A stretch of DNA of 64,000 bases from Hexactinellida sp. DTS-2022. Lineage: Eukaryota; Porifera; Hexactinellida. The notes beneath the pieces are model-generated. The model did no database searches. It saw nothing but the letters and a program-made list of their open reading frames with translations, and was not told where the DNA came from. Position 1 is the first letter of the stretch. The number at the start of each line of letters is the position of its first letter. Below are positions 22,251 through 35,692 of the stretch, in pieces. Where the stretch lies: positions 2,728,001-2,792,000 of the forward strand of contig JAPNXP010000007.1 in NCBI GenBank assembly GCA_028753945.1. Direction: 5' to 3'. The translations under genes were made by a program, and so were the position numbers.

Positions 22251-23283
22251 CATTACCTGAAACAACAAAACCAAGTAATGTCTATAAATACAATAGCGGG
22301 TCTGTGTGCCTCTTATCGTTCCATTTCATCCCCGTTTGAAACTACAGTCACTCCGATAAATAAAAACCCAAGTTAAACCAGATCACTTGATCAGGAACAA
22401 CCCAATACAATAATTTAGATTGGGCTCCGGTTTAAGAGTACATCTATACTATAAATATCGACACCGATTATTAGGGTAACCTCAGAATCAGTAATTTTGA
22501 CCCATTAATATATATACACCTGAAAAGGATGACAAATTTTATAGTTACTTGTATCTAAATTTCCCAGCTCCTATATAAACAAAAGTTACGTATTGTTATT
22601 ACAGCTAATATAATGATTAAGATACTTAGGTCACACTAGTATAATTTATTAATATGTGAAAATTAGTAATCGGCAAAAAGAACATCGTCGGAACTTAGTG
22701 GTAAATATCTTTTATTTCGATTTTTGATGATTTTGTGTTGAATCAAAATCATTTGATTTTGGTTGAATTTTTACATCACATATTATGAATGATTTTGATT
22801 TAAAATCATATGTAAACCCTGGGATTCGAAAGAGCGGTCACTTGATAAGGTAAGGAGTAAGGACACAATTTGAGAATTGAAATTTGATATATTCCTGATA
22901 CATTCCAGTGTCACTGTGGAAAGAAATCATCAAAATATGGTAAAGTAATATATAAAATCATCGGTAAATTACGCCGAACCCTAATTCAAAAATAAAAAGG
23001 CGATATGACATAATTTCATTAAGTATTTGGGGGAAAGGTCCGGTGAACACAATCGGTGGTATTTATGTTGGCGAGCTCACATGGCAGATATAGGCACTCT
23101 TTCAATTGCCTCAATTTCAAAAAATGTTCGCACTACATTAAAGTGTATGTGTACAAAATTTTGGCGCTTTCATCAAAGAAATGAACAATTGTATGGCCGT
23201 TGGACTAAATAGTTATAATCATCCGTGGTAGTATATTTTGAAGAGTTGCCGCAGTGAATGAACATGTCAGAAATCCATCCAGC
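22251..23283. other. no gene recognised; GATTTT-repeat patch at 22700-22822
   Basis: A block of AAAATCATTTGATTTTGG ending with inverted CAGGGTTTACATATGATT is a decayed repeat-filled MITE. A 61-codon frame at 23027-23212 has no identifiable domain. Confidence 0.45.
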
Positions 23284-26200
23284 CGGGAACTTCGTAATAC
23301 AGGACTTACAACTGGCTATAATTAGCTAGGACTATGGATTACAAGTATATGGTAGTATTTATGCAACCACAACATGTAATGAAGGAAACTCAATTTTAAA
23401 TAACCACAATAAATAAATATACTTTGATGTATAAATACTGCAATTAATTTTATTTAGTTCTAGATTTGATTATTCGATAGTTGTATATCGCTTTCGTACT
23501 ATTTATGCTCATGATTTTTAAATTATTCTTGACCTAATACTAATTTCATTTTATTCAGTTGGATATACTACTTAGCTTAATTCACGATGCCAAATTGTTG
23601 TTCTGTGCCAAATTGTAAAAGTAATTATCCTAGATCGGAGAATACCTACACTGTCTTCTCATTGCCAAAAGATGCCGATCTAGCTAAAATGTGGTTGAAG
23701 CAGATATGTCGTGAGAATGTTTCTGAATTACGAACAATTTATGTCTGCATTAAACATTTCAGAGAAGATTTACTTTTGACCGTCGATATACCGCAACCTG
23801 ATGGTTCAGTGAAAACTGTTTCCAGACGGCCAGCCTACCTACCTGGTTCTATTCCCCGTATATTTGAATTCCCTACTTATTCAAGGTTAAATGACGCCAT
23901 CCCTCAGCGATTGGATCTTGATAAGAAAGAGCAATGCTTCTTTCATCAGGTATTTAATATTTATATTGAGTAACTAAAATCTTAATCAATCAAATACCCA
24001 AATTTCATGCAGTTAATTAATAATACAAATTGCAAATTGCCAGTTTTTCGATTTGCATGAACTGCATGAAATTTCGTATAAATATTGTTATTCATTCTTA
24101 TTAGAGCAGATTTCTGAACTGTGTCCTAAACGCATCTTCCTACAGTCCTTGTAGAACTGAATTATACACACTGCATATTTTTAATATACACATACATAAG
24201 AACTCAATATTTTATTTAAATATATTTCATTTATCAAGGGGATTACAGATAGCAAGCTTGATTATGAACGTGAACTTGAAAGATTCGCTGTATTGACTTT
24301 TGAAGAATTTAAACATAAAATTTCCAACTAACACTACCAGAGAATTGGTTCTTATGGTATCCCTCTGATACAACTTTGAGTATATTTAAACCTCGGCTTT
24401 GTGGATCACTTCTTAACGTTGAATCATATATCCTTATAGATTCAAGTCTCTGCGCAAAGGGTTAGTTTATATGCTTACATAGATTATAAATTGGTTTATA
24501 TGTACCCGGAAATACTTACTACATTAAAATATATATCTACAAATAGTTTATATAGAAAATATTCGGCCTAATATGTTCGGAATCCCTTACTAACCGAAAC
24601 CACTGTACTTTTTGTTGCAGCCCAAGGTCCATTTTTGATTGACACTCTAATTTACCCCTTCATAAGTTAGAAATTTATAACACATTTATAAAATCCGTTC
24701 CTTTAGGATTTTATGAAGATGTTCAGGTGGCTTTATCTCCGCAACACGTTAAAGACATTCGTGAAATTGATTCATATATCAAAGATATTTCGAGCTACCA
24801 TCAAAATTCTTCCCAAAAGAAATCAAACAAGCTATTGTTATTCTTCAATCTTCAATTGATAAGTTTGATCTTAATAATGAACCTGATACATTATTAGCAA
24901 TCCCTCGTCTCCAATTTATATTATGCCAACTCGAAAATATCTTGCTTCCCAAGCAAAGATACAGATACAATGTGATTACTCTTACACTTGCTTTAAAGGC
25001 CCAACTTATTTCTCCTGCTTGTTATAGTTTTCTTCAAACTTCTCAATGTCTTACACTACCACATCAAAGTACATTACAAAATCTTACTTCAAAATCTGGT
25101 TTGGAATATGATTTTAGAGAATTTCTAATTAAATCAACGGAGAAGTTTACTAAACAACAGCGTCAGCTCGTATTAAACATCGATGAGGTTTATGTACAGT
25201 CTGACTTTAGCTATAAAGGAGGAAAGATTTATGGCTCATCCAGTTCGAATGTAGAAGTAGCGGCAAAAACTGTACTTGCTTTCATGGTGACTAGCCTTTT
25301 CGATAAATGGAGTGAAATAGTTCGTCTATATCCACTTGCTTCTACGGATGCTAAAGAAGTCTATGAGATAGTGACGACTGTCATAGCTGATATTGAAAAG
25401 TGCAACCTCAATGTCGTGGTATTATGTTCAGACAACTTACCGCTAAATCAAAATTTATTCAAATTATTCTCGCACAAGCATGTAATTGAACGATCAGTTC
25501 CCCATCCTTGTGACCCCAATCGTCCTTTATTCCTCATTTTTGATTTTGTCCACATCATTAAATGTATTCGTAACAATTGGCTTAACCAACATGATCCTCA
25601 GTGTTGTTTTATTTTTCCTTCTTTTGAAGATACTATTAACTTTAATTTACCAGCTGCTGTATCCAGAGCATCCTTTGAAGATATTAGGAATCAATACAGA
25701 CTTGAGCACTCTTCCACCTTGAAGCAAGCATATAAATTGACCGCAAAGGTTTGCTGGCCTACCAATTTAGAGAGGCAAAATGTTAATCTTGCGTTGGCTG
25801 TGTTTAGCGAATCGACAAACGCTACCTTGAGGCTAAATAAACAAATTCAGGGTGCTGCTATTGTAACTCAGACTCATGAATTTCTAGATGTTATAATTCA
25901 TATTTGGAAAATCTTTAATGTTAACAGTCCAATGAAAGGTAACCGCTTAAGAGATTCCTTTTCAAACCCACTCATTAATAATGATGAACGTTTTTCATTT
26001 CTTGGTAATGTTGTTCAATGGCTAGATACTTGGAAATTGCTACCTGGTAAGGTTGGAAAGTTAACACCCCAAACTTTCTCTAGTTTCAGACATTCTTGTT
26101 TAGTACTTCCTCAAATAGTTAACTATCTTACAAGTGACACATGTGGTTTCGCTTATATTCTATCCTCCCGTCTTCTGAACGATCCCCTTGAACAGCGTTT

Positions 26201-27139
26201 TGGCGTTTATCGACAAATGTCAGGTGCTCAGTATAGTATATCTGTCCTCCAAATTCTTGAAAGTGAGCGCAGATTAAAGCTTTCTTCAATATTAAAGTTA
26301 TTTCAGAAGGATACTTCTGGAGAAATGTCACTTAAAGACTTTATTAAGACATTTACCTCGAGGAAGAACCCGGTTGAAATAACTCCATTAGAAGATTTCT
26401 TGTCGCTGTTGGACAATTCTATTACCCTTCCTGAAGTAGATGAAACTACTCTCCTAGCATTGGCATTTGTAGCTGGATACGCTGTCCATTCTACATTCTC
26501 TAAATACAAAGATAAGTGTGGGGAATGCTTTGCTAGTTTAACCAAACAGAGAGATATTCATTTTGAAAATCAAGATAGTGTGAATCTATTCATTCAAATA
26601 ACAGATCGAGGAGGATTAAAGTATCCATCAATGGAGGTTCTAGAATCGTGCATTCTCCTTTGGAAAATCTATACTGCAATTGAAGAGCAACCGATATTAT
26701 TTAGCAAATATATTTCATCAACCCCGCGAAAAATTCTTGTATCTCTCTCTACCATCAAAATACAAGATACATCATCTTTGACAGAATTTTGGAGAAGTAA
26801 TTGCGACTACTGTCTCAAGGTTAAATGGGTACTATTGAAGAAAATACTTTGTACCATCTCTAATTGCATTCTGTCAAATAAAGTTCGCAACTTAAATTCA
26901 CTCAAAGTACTCAAATCTTCAAAACGAACTTCTAATATTGAGGACAACAGGAAATTAAAGAAATTTCAATCTTAATTAATATAATTGTTTCAGTATGTGA
27001 TTGAATACATATGTTATCTGTTTTAAGTGTCGGAGTTAATGATGAATACTCTTCTGTTTCAAAATTATCGTTATACAATGCCATCTACTTACCATCCATG
27101 GTCCAAAGTAGTTGTAAGTCCTGTATTACGAAGTTCCCG
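23284..27139 (+). mobile_element. P element copy A (CGGGAACTTCG-type TIR)
   Basis: Inverted ends CGGGAACTTCGTAATACAGG are present at both termini and extend about 30 bp (to ACTTACAACT). The heptamer ATCCAGC occurs at 23277-23283 and 27140-27146; P elements normally duplicate 8 bp, and read with one base of offset an 8-bp ATCCAGCC is shared. Length 3856 bp, containing a THAP exon and a long transposase exon. It lies 488 bp from copy B, tail to tail. Confidence 0.88.
23587..26975 (+). pseudogene. P-element transposase with THAP domain (copy A, nearly complete)
   Basis: Exon 1 (23587-23949) encodes a canonical THAP C2CH DNA-binding domain: C5, C10, W36, C54 and H57, then a linker; donor CAG|GTATTT. 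Exon 2 (about 24239-24460) and exon 3 (from about 24707, acceptor CTTTAG) join in phase 1. Exon 3 stays open for more than 677 codons to 26975. It shows the RNase H-like core: NIDEVYVQSDFSYKGGK (first Asp), LCSDNLPLN (second Asp), a long GTP-binding-type insertion, and NDPLEQRFGVYRQMSG, followed by HIRC-like Cys pairs. Frameshifts near 24330 (exon 2) and 24800 (start of exon 3) break it, so it is probably inactive. Function in intact relatives: binds P termini and catalyses cut-and-paste transposition in the nucleus. Confidence 0.87.
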
Positions 27140-27146
27140 ATCCAGC

Positions 27147-27627
27147 CAAAACAATTTAAGTTTTGCTGACTCATTTCAATAGGCAACTACATTTAACAAT
27201 GTTTTTCAAGTTTGCCAAAGTAAATAGTTGACGTCTACATTAATCAAATGAGAGAGGAAAACTCAGAAAACAAATCATTTGTCAATTAAAATTTGTTGTA
27301 CCTTGTAATAATTCCTAGTATCAGTGTTAGATAGTTATCTAAGTAAGAACAACTACAAAAAGGTCCCATTGAATACAAGAATAGACAAATATTTAAGACG
27401 CCAGTATTGACGTTGCTAGGTTACCGAGTACGTACACGATAACACTCTAACAGTAATGAAACTAGGATTCTAAAATAATTAAGATTGCTACATTACTCCC
27501 CATTAATTGTAAAATAGCTAGGAAACTCTCGACTATGTGTACTTGCTAGCTCACTGGTTAAAATCTAAAAAGGAGGATGACGTATTCATGATGAACGACG
27601 CGGGGCTGGTATTAAGTTTGGTTCATT
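27147..27627. other. spacer between P copies A and B
   Basis: No coding stretch or element ends recognised. This is the original intron sequence into which the two convergent P copies inserted. Confidence 0.5.
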
Positions 27628-30600
27628 CATAGCCTACTATACATAAGGCCTTACAGTAAAATATGAAATTTGGACCAGGGATGTGGTCGCCGCCGGGAAA
27701 CGAAAATTATGGTATTGCAATTTTAGATCAAATATAGTGACTTACTGCTTAAAAACAGCTACCTCAATAACTAGCAACTGTAATAAAGTAATACGTATAC
27801 TCTCATTATACCATTAATCTTGTTACTTTGTGAGTTTGAATACAGTCACATAACATACACAATACAGAAACTACTAGAAAACCTCTATTTACTCTGGTAG
27901 ATATAGTTACTTCACATAAGACAACTAACTCGTATCTAAATAATCAGGAATCGAACTTTTTCAATTTCCGCTTTTCTAATTCCTTTAAAGTAAGGCTCGA
28001 ATTGTAATTCTTGACAAGATTTGCAATTAGACAATTTGCTTCACTACGAACGAGACTTGATAGAATGGTTGAACCTTTCACATTACAAGAAGGACAAGTA
28101 GTTCTCCAACCTTCAAAACCACTATCAAGACCAGTTAGGGAGCCAAAAGCAAGTGTTACTAAAATATTTCTAGTTTGACCTTCTATCAACAGGGACATAA
28201 GTTCACTATTACTTTGGATTATAGTTAGAATCTTCCAAACAATAATTAAAGATTCCAATGCAAGCTCTAAAGGATATTTTAGACCACCACGATCAGAAAG
28301 CTGCAGTAGTTGGTACCGGAATTCGAAGGATTCATCTACTAGAATATCTTTGTCGATAATTAAAGATCTCGGCATATTAAGCACGGTGAAGAATGCTTAA
28401 GGTATTGGTAGGCAGCATACCCAGCAATAAAAGCTAGTGATTGGAGTGTTGGGGTATCGCACTCAATGGCTGATACATCTGATAGAACATCCAGAAAAGG
28501 ATCAATGTCTATTTCTGTATCTGTATGTACGCTATAAATGGGAGAGAAAGACTGAATAAATTCCTCCATAGAAATCTGGCTGGATGGTTGAGTGTTGGTA
28601 TTAGAAAATAGAGTTAATAGATTGGAGATCTTCAAACGACGTTCAGCTTCTAAAATTTGAAGGTACGAAACATGGTAATTTGATCCAGACATCATCCGAT
28701 AAAGTCCGAAATGGTGCTCTAGTGGATCTGTCTGTAAGAAACGTGTTAAAATGTAAGCATATCCACACTGTCCAGTTAGATAATTAACTATTTCTGGGAG
28801 TACAATGCACGCGTGTCTTAAGCTTGTAAAAGTTTGCTTGCTCAATTTGCCATCTTTCAAAGCGTGTGATTCCCAAGACTCTAGCCAATTTACTATCCTG
28901 GTTAAAAAGATAAAGCGTTCGTCATTGACTGTGAAAGGGCGACATGAAGAATCATTTAAACGAATATGCTTATATGGAACATTTACATTAAACATGTTCC
29001 ATAACGTGAGTAGAATTTTGATGAAAATATAGATGTTTGTTTTCAACTCACTGCAACGTTGATCATTTTGGAGAGCAAGAGCAGCAATCGTGGACTCATG
29101 GATTACTTTCAGGACTAATTTGACATTTTGGCGTTCCAATACAGAAGGATAACATGATTTAAATGTCAACCGCGGGGCTAATTTTGCAAGACTCTCCTTC
29201 TCTGAGCTATAAAGGGCGCGTACATCTTGGAAAGAAGCGCAGCACACCTTTAAAGGAAATGAACAATAATCAAATCCAATATCGTCAAAATCGGGGTAGA
29301 AAAAACACTTAGAACTGGACTTCAGATTTAGCCAATTGTTTCGTACAGATTTCAAAATATGGACGAAATCGAAAGTGAGATACAGAGGCCTGTTAGGAAC
29401 ACAAGGATGAGGTACACATGTTTCAAGCTTACCAACAGGAGAGAATAGTTTGAATAACTTGACGTTAAGAGGATAGTTATCTGTTGAGATTACATCCACA
29501 CATAAACCACAAGTTTCGATATCTTTAATACAAGCGAGTATGATGGGGAATATCTTCTCAGCGGAAAGAGAGGCACATGGTAATAGACGAACTATAGTAG
29601 ACCATTTTTTATGGAGACTTGATACCATAATAGTGAATAGTCTATATTGGATCTTCTGGGCTTAGACTAGAACCATATATCTTGCCTCATTAATATGTGA
29701 CATCAATTTTACGTGAATTTCGTCCATTTGCATAACGATATGTTTCTCAGCTTCAGTGAAAGAATTTGTCGCTTGCTTGAGGAAAGGAAAGAATTCACAC
29801 TCAAGTCTGAATGAAGAATACAACATCTCCAAAGTGTTGACATGAGGCAGAGATAGACAAGCCATTTGTTGAAGATTCTTATAACATGCTGGTGAAATTA
29901 AATGTGCTTTAAGTGCCATAACCTGTGTGAGGATGTTGTACCTCCGCCTGTTTATGGGTACAATACTGTTTTCAAGCTGACATTGGATGAATTGAAGCCT
30001 GGATATTTCGGGGGAATCAGTTAATCTAATTCACCATTAGATGAAAGTACTTTGTTAATGAGTAGTTGGACATTGTCCTTCGCTAAAGAGAAAGTCTCAT
30101 TAACGGTCTTTGAGACAGATTCAGTGGACAGAACAGGACGAGGGGATATAGAAATCTCACAGAGAATTGATTCAAGGTGTTGTATATCGCTGATTGAGCA
30201 AATTGGAATTGGTAAAATTTCCCCATTAAGATAAACTCTAACTGACAAATCGAAGGACACTAAAATATGGGTGTTGACAATGATATTGTGTTCTGTCAGT
30301 AGAAGTAGCATATAAATTAGACTATGATCATCTGGGTACCATAAAGACCATGTTTTAGGTAGGGAAAGCAAAGGTAACTTAGCTTGGATATCCTGGAAAC
30401 AATTGATCTGATATTTCTCTTTCTCTTCGCTCTCAGATGCAAGGCTAAGTGTTAATGCTTCATTGAACATTTCCTCATCTTTTGAGGTAGGTGACACACA
30501 TCTGCGCTTTTTGGAGCTAATAGATTGAGAACAGATTGAAGGGTGTCTTGGTAGAAAAACTGGAACGGCACCATCTTTTAGCTTTGGGTTGACTCTTGGA

Positions 30601-31253
30601 ATTTCACGATAAGTACCATCTCCGTTCGAACTTTGTGAGTATACTCAACATCCTCCATGCGAAAATGATTTACACACACGTACACCCCCTTGAATGATAG
30701 TAAATCGTCTCTCCGAAGAACCTGAAGCCATCTGTGTCTTAGGTCATCTGGTTTCGTAGGTAGTTTAAAAACTGGGACACGGTGATCGTCGTTGTAGTTG
30801 ATTTTGCATCCGGAAAAGGCACAACTGTTGGGCATCGTTAAAAAAAAACAAATAAATTAATGGTAGTACCATAAATCAAATTATAAGGTTAATTGATTAA
30901 TAGGGAAATGGGCTCTGTAGGGGTATTGTACTAATGGGAATGACATAAATAAATAACAAGATGTATTATTTAGCTGTAGAGCGTAATAAAAGTATAAATT
31001 TGCTATGCATGTTATATAGCATAAACCACTTATTTATATAATGGGTGAATAACAACACAAAATTAAAAAATTAGCTTTGTGGTTAATATGCATATTTTTC
31101 GATATATATCGACTGCTAGTCACCGGAATATCTGTTTTCAAGCGGAATGTCACTAAATTTGATAAAAAATTGCAATTTCGTTTCCCGGCGGCGACCGCAT
31201 CCGTGGTCCAGATTTCATATTTTACTGTGAGGCCTTATGTATAGTAGGCTATG
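27628..31253 (-). mobile_element. P element copy B (CATAGCC-type TIR)
   Basis: Both ends read CATAGCCTACTATACATAAG inward, continuing GGCCTYACAGTAAAATATGAAAT and, after the GGACCA motif, GCGGCGACC-type sequence. Flanks GTTCATT (27621-27627) and GTTCATC (31254-31260) match at 6 of 7. Length 3626 bp. Transposase is on the minus strand. Confidence 0.88.
27944..30835 (-). pseudogene. P-element transposase with THAP domain (copy B)
   Basis: ATG at 30835 opens a THAP domain (MPNSCAFSGCKINY ... VYVCVNHFRMED) with all four zinc ligands. The frame then shifts by one base just before NGDGTYREIPR and runs on to about 30021. Further frames cover 29919-29662 (QMDEIH, first Asp), 29628-28360 (VSSLHKKWS, STDNYPLN, FLQTDPLEHHFGLYRMMSG) and 28384-27944 (LSDRGGLKYP, CPSC). 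At least three frameshifts separate these, so no full protein is made. The junction shift after the THAP domain is shared with copy D, while copies A and C read through there. In life it would bind P termini and cut and join DNA in the nucleus. Confidence 0.87.
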
Positions 31254-31487
31254 GTTCATCTATCTCTGCATCGACAACCATCGAATGAGGATGGGAAATT
31301 TCAATGCTATCAGGAAAAGTTTCCTTCGTTATTTGTCTTCTAAATCTGAGACCCCATAAGAACGGAAATGGTGAGATGCGTTGCTAGGATGGCATGAAGG
31401 TGCGCCATTTTAGCACTACAGTATTAATACTAGTTGGTATTTTTGTGGGAAAAATATTTCTTGGTTGCGGCCTGTGCCCCAAGTGCC

Positions 31488-31668
31488 CAGGGACGTCCTG
31501 GCCAGTGGGGGGGCAACGGGGAACTTTCTGTACATTTGTACAGATAGAACGGTTTGATAAGGGGGCCCCAAGGGGCCGTTATCAAAAACTAGGAGCTCAA
31601 ATTAGGAAACCCTCCAAGGGGGGGACAGCGGGTATTCCCCGCTGGCTTGTAGGACCAGGACGCCCCTG
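31488..31668. mobile_element. hAT-type MITE nested in another MITE
   Basis: Ends CAGGGACGTCCTGG and, inverted, CAGGGGCGTCCTGG; octamers CAAGTGCC (31480-31487) and CAAGTACC (31669-31676) match at 7 of 8. Immediately outside on the right is a second terminus (inverted CAAAGGCGTAGCCAGGG, ending 31696), so it inserted into an older hAT-like element whose left end is lost. Confidence 0.78.
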
Positions 31669-31799
31669 CAAGTACCGCACCCTGGCTACGCCTTTGGATA
31701 TGGTTCTTGTGTCCGCTTATAATTCGGCCGTAGTTCAACTCGATGCTGAAGGATAGTGGGTCACTATTGCCTTTCAGGATACCTATCAAACAGGAATCA

Positions 31800-32080
31800 T
31801 CGTTTGGAAAATTATAGGCGAGAACAGAAGTGCCAATTGTCAATTCCTTTTTTCCGTCTTGTCATAATGTTCTTTCTTGAGGTGTTGTTTGAACTTAATC
31901 TGAGTGGGAAGTAAGGTTGCGTTGATGAGAACGGAGTCGATACCTGTTGTTGAAAGAGGAACTTAACTATAGTTTCCAAATTCTCAGATGAGGTCTTGTA
32001 CATCGATTCGTGGAAAAATAGCAGGCGCTGCAGATAGCCCGACTGGAAGTCGGTTGTATTGAAATAAGTCTTTGTGCGTA
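31800..32080 (-). pseudogene. Gypsy-type reverse transcriptase scrap
   Basis: In the minus strand near 32075-32010 the peptide FQYNRLPVGLSAAPAIFPR matches the strongly conserved FxRLPFGLSSAPAIFQR block of Ty3/Gypsy reverse transcriptases. The frame breaks soon after and no YxDD catalytic motif is visible. An open frame (31812-32003) overlaps in another phase. No LTRs were seen nearby. Only a fragment of an LTR retrotransposon is called. Confidence 0.6.
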
Positions 32081-32639
32081 TTAATCGTAGATTATTTCTT
32101 TTACTGTTGATCTAGGGGAATTAGCAAGTAAGCATGAGTAAATCCTTGGAAAATGAGATTGCTACAACTTTAATAAAGTAAAGATCGACAAATTACTAAT
32201 AGAAAATGCAGTTTATAGTATAAAAAACATTTAATAAGAATCTCAAGGCTTAAAAAATAAAAAAGGAATATAGCTGCATACAAATGGTTAATAACACAAC
32301 ACATAAAGTAACTTGGATCGTGATTATATGAATTGCATAATACACCAAAACTTACCTAACAATATGTTTAAACAATTGCGAGCAATACAATGATATATGT
32401 TTGTCACTTAGTTGGGAAAATGTCAAATCCGATCCAAAAGAAAATTGAGAATCCATTAGTACCCCAATTCCTGCCTTTAAAAGAGAAATGAATACAAAAA
32501 GTAAATTAGAGTGAGCGGCAAAGTCTGTAATGATATCAAGTTTAAGTAATAGATTATATAAAAAGGGTAGAATGCCGTAGGAAGAAAGTTTAAATTTAGA
32601 GTTGGTAACAATTTCCTAGAGAGAATAATGATTAAGCAT

Positions 32640-32835
32640 CCAAACGAAAAAAGTATTATGAGTCCAAAATCCAAAATTGCAGCTGTGCCGACGCATGTTC
32701 CTTTGGTGGCACTATATCTTGTTGGTGGTTTATTGAAAGTGCCTCCAAAGGAACATGCTGTCAGCACATCTGCAATTTTGGATTTTTTTCGCCATGACAT
32801 CAACGCCTCAAGGTGTCATGATCCATTTGTTAATT
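32640..32835. repeat. palindromic repeat, copy 1 (also at 42205)
   Basis: TCCAAAATTGCAG...ATGTTCCTTTGG and its inverse CCAAAGGAACAT...TGCAATTTTGGA form a hairpin-like unit, followed by CATCAACGCCTCAAGGTG. The same unit, diverged, is at 42205-42395. Confidence 0.8.
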
Positions 32836-33794
32836 GATCCGAGCCACAAGGAACGGTTGATAAATTTGAAGTTTGTTTCTATCACAAACCATCTTGAGTT
32901 TAATGTCATTCATTCATTTTGTATTGATAATAAATTATATTATTAGTTATTTATTTTAGCAATGTTATCCACGGTGATTTGAGTAAAGTCAATAAATTCC
33001 TTATATTATTAGATTTATTTAATCCATTGTATAGTAATACTACAATTAAATAGAAGCCAGCTGGAATTTATAAGTTGAATCAATATAATTATCGCGAGTT
33101 GAATCAATAGAGAAGATTTAACAAGTTAAATCAATATAATTGCTACAAGTTGAAACAATAGAATTAGATTTAACAGTTTTACTGAAATTGAAGTGTGAGT
33201 AAACAAAAGAAATTTTCAACTCAATTGTGGCACAAACTAAGCCCAATTTGAAAATTCGTGCACTGTGAAAAGGTGTAGAATTTAATTCTCTATCCAAATA
33301 TGCAAATTTTATCAAGCTCACTATTTATTATTTAATGTTATGAGGTTTAATTAGATTAAATAGGTGTTAAGAAATTTTGAACGGAAATCGCAACCCCAGG
33401 TGCAAATTTAGACGGTCACTCCGCACCTACATGCCAAATGTTAGCCCTTAATGTATAAAGGTGAGGGCAGGGTACCGTCTACGGAGAAATAATAATAATA
33501 ATAATAATAATAATAAAGGCAGTGATTCCAATACTGGGCCACTATACTATAGTATAGTCGGCACAGTAAAAAAGAATTTTTGGTGTTATTAAATAAGTCA
33601 AATAGAAGTAAGTATAACAAAGATATTTAGAACGATATTATTGTTTGAAAAACAATTAACTAGTATATGACTAAATTCGAAACATGTATCAAAGTAGTAC
33701 ATAGAGATAACTTATAGTTGTCTCGCAACGTAAATTCAAGCTCAAGTATATTATTATATGTAACCAACGTAGTAGAAGTAAGAAAACGAATCAA
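32836..33794. other. no gene; (AAT)n tract at 33487-33516
   Basis: Contains diverged sequence shared with 42400-43330, and a short region GGGTACCGTCTACGGAG ending in (AAT)10, reminiscent of a SINE or LINE tail. No coding exon recognised. Confidence 0.45.
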
Positions 33795-33961
33795 TCATTT
33801 GAAATTTCTTTGAAAATTTCTAATGAGTAACTTTGGGGCAGGTTGTATGAACATTAAGTTTCTTCGCCATGTAGTTAAGTCGCAAAATACTACTTGAGAT
33901 AAAATTGAAAGTAAATATGTCAGCAATCTAACACAGATAAACAAAGTAAACCTTATATACA
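33795..33961 (-). CDS. possible huntingtin exon (weak candidate)
   Basis: After an acceptor-like TTTATCTGTGTTAG (about 33930) the minus strand reads LLTYLLSILSQVVFCDLTTW, which loosely resembles the human huntingtin segment MILTLLSSAWFPLDLSAHQ. That segment should be encoded between the exons at 59503-59862 and 13603-13873, so strand and position fit. The similarity is low, continues poorly after the Trp, and no convincing donor follows, although GTAGTA after the LSQ codons is one option. It may be a chance open frame. Confidence 0.25.
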
Positions 33962-34438
33962 TTCTCAAGACAATCTTTCGATAATTGAAAATTGGACACA
34001 AAGGTCCAATATATGTTAATAATAATGGTTATTCAAATACCATGAAACAACACAAACATAGTAGATGTGGCCGCGTTGTGTGGCGTTGAACCCTCCAAAG
34101 GTACACGATAACTTGTTCTGCTCCCGATATTCAGATTGGTGAAGTATTCACCTGGGTGCTAATTATCATATTCACCCAGCTCAACCTGAAATAGAAATTA
34201 AACTAAAAATAAGGTCCACCAAATTGCGAAGTTGGCATGTTTCGTTCTGCTCCTGCAATTGTGGAAGATATGTGTCTACTGAAATTCAAATGGGATATCC
34301 ATTAACTAGTTTACCCAAACCTTCAAATCTCATCTTCAGTAGCAAGCACCAACTTGACAAAATCTACCTACTGAACACGATGAAATATACTGACAAAGAT
34401 TTAAACTGGATTCCTCATGATTTTATCAAGGAGACATC

Positions 34439-34508
34439 CAGTGGCGTAGCCAGCCTGAGTGATTGCCCGGGCACAGAGAGAAGTTGCCCGGGCCTGGCTA
34501 AGCCACTG
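34439..34508. mobile_element. 70-bp hAT-type MITE
   Basis: TIRs CAGTGGCGTAGCCAG and, inverted, CAGTGGCTTAGCCAGG, with internal TTGCCCGGGC. Perfect 8-bp target duplication GAGACATC (34431-34438 and 34509-34516). Confidence 0.92.
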
Positions 34509-34516
34509 GAGACATC

Positions 34517-35540
34517 AATTAATGGAGGCCGCCATATTGATATATGGAGAAAAGGACAGGTACTGGGACTTGAGTTTTATATCGTACATAAGGATCCATA
34601 AATGAACATATAAAATTACTAATTGCCATACCATGTATTCCCGGAGAACATATTCTACCATCCTTCATTGAGTTCGCAGCATGTGCAATACCTGACATTC
34701 AACCACTGATTGAATGCATGCATCGAACATGATACTGGTACATTATGAACTGCTGCTGATCGGTGCAGTAGAAAAAGAGCCATTAGCACTAATAACGATG
34801 TCGAGGGCGGGCACAATAATATATTTGGATAAATCTGAAGCTGTTCTTATTCATATTCGGCGAAGCTAGTCCACGAGGACAAACTGAGAAAAAATCAGAA
34901 AAAGGAAACACAAACATCTAAAAAAGTTAATTCAATGGTGGCGCGCGATTATAGGAAAGTTATCATAACTAAAGTCAGCTATTAAAAGGCGTATCGCAAA
35001 TAACAGCAACATCAACCAAAATCCGAAATATAGCAAATTGTTGGCAGCTACATAAAATATTTGCAGAATTTCGGATAATCCAGAAATGTCAGAAGGAGAA
35101 AGATAGTTACGTATCATTCTTAATATCCAAAAGCATCATTATCACAGTGGGAGATTTTGCCTATCCACGAAAAAGTAGGCATTCAAGAACCAGATTTACC
35201 CCCTAATGTAGTATGGCACTAATCTAAATTTTCGATACCAGGGTAATACGTAATCCAGGGTAAAACATATTTGAATCAATGATATAACTAGCATAAATTA
35301 GTGCGTTTATTTCTTGAAATTTTTAACGTGGAAGAATTTCATTTTTATGAGAGAAGTTGATTCTGTATTCCCAATAAATGTGTCGGACACTTTTCCCCAG
35401 CTTACCATATACCCCCCTACTCCAAAAGTTTTTGTTAAAATATTTTTCAATTGCATATTGTCATCACCATATTATGGCTATAGACCAACCAATATAGTCC
35501 AGTCTTTGTGAAAAATTCACCCTAGTGAGACGAAGCAATA
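34517..35540. other. no gene seen (huntingtin intron)
   Basis: No supported exon. A hydrophobic 61-codon minus-strand frame (34932-35117) has no recognisable homology. Confidence 0.45.
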
Positions 35541-35690
35541 CACACTGTTCTCTCTAATAGTCCACCAGTGGGAAATTGGCCCAAAGTGGACTATTAGAGG
35601 ATATGGTCTATTACAGATATAGAAATAGATGATTTGGACAAGTAAATAAGTGGACTATTAGAGAAGTGGACAATTAGAGAGAACAGACTG
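35541..35690. mobile_element. pogo-like MITE
   Basis: Left end CACACTGTTCTCTCTAATAG, inverted right end CAGTCTGTTCTCTCTAATTG, both continuing TCCAC. TA flanks (35539-35540, 35691-35692). Confidence 0.85.
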
Positions 35691-35692
35691 TA

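Noticed and set aside
31394..31843. 120-codon plus-strand and 84-codon minus-strand frames
   Set aside because: Both cross the GC-rich nested MITEs at 31488-31696.
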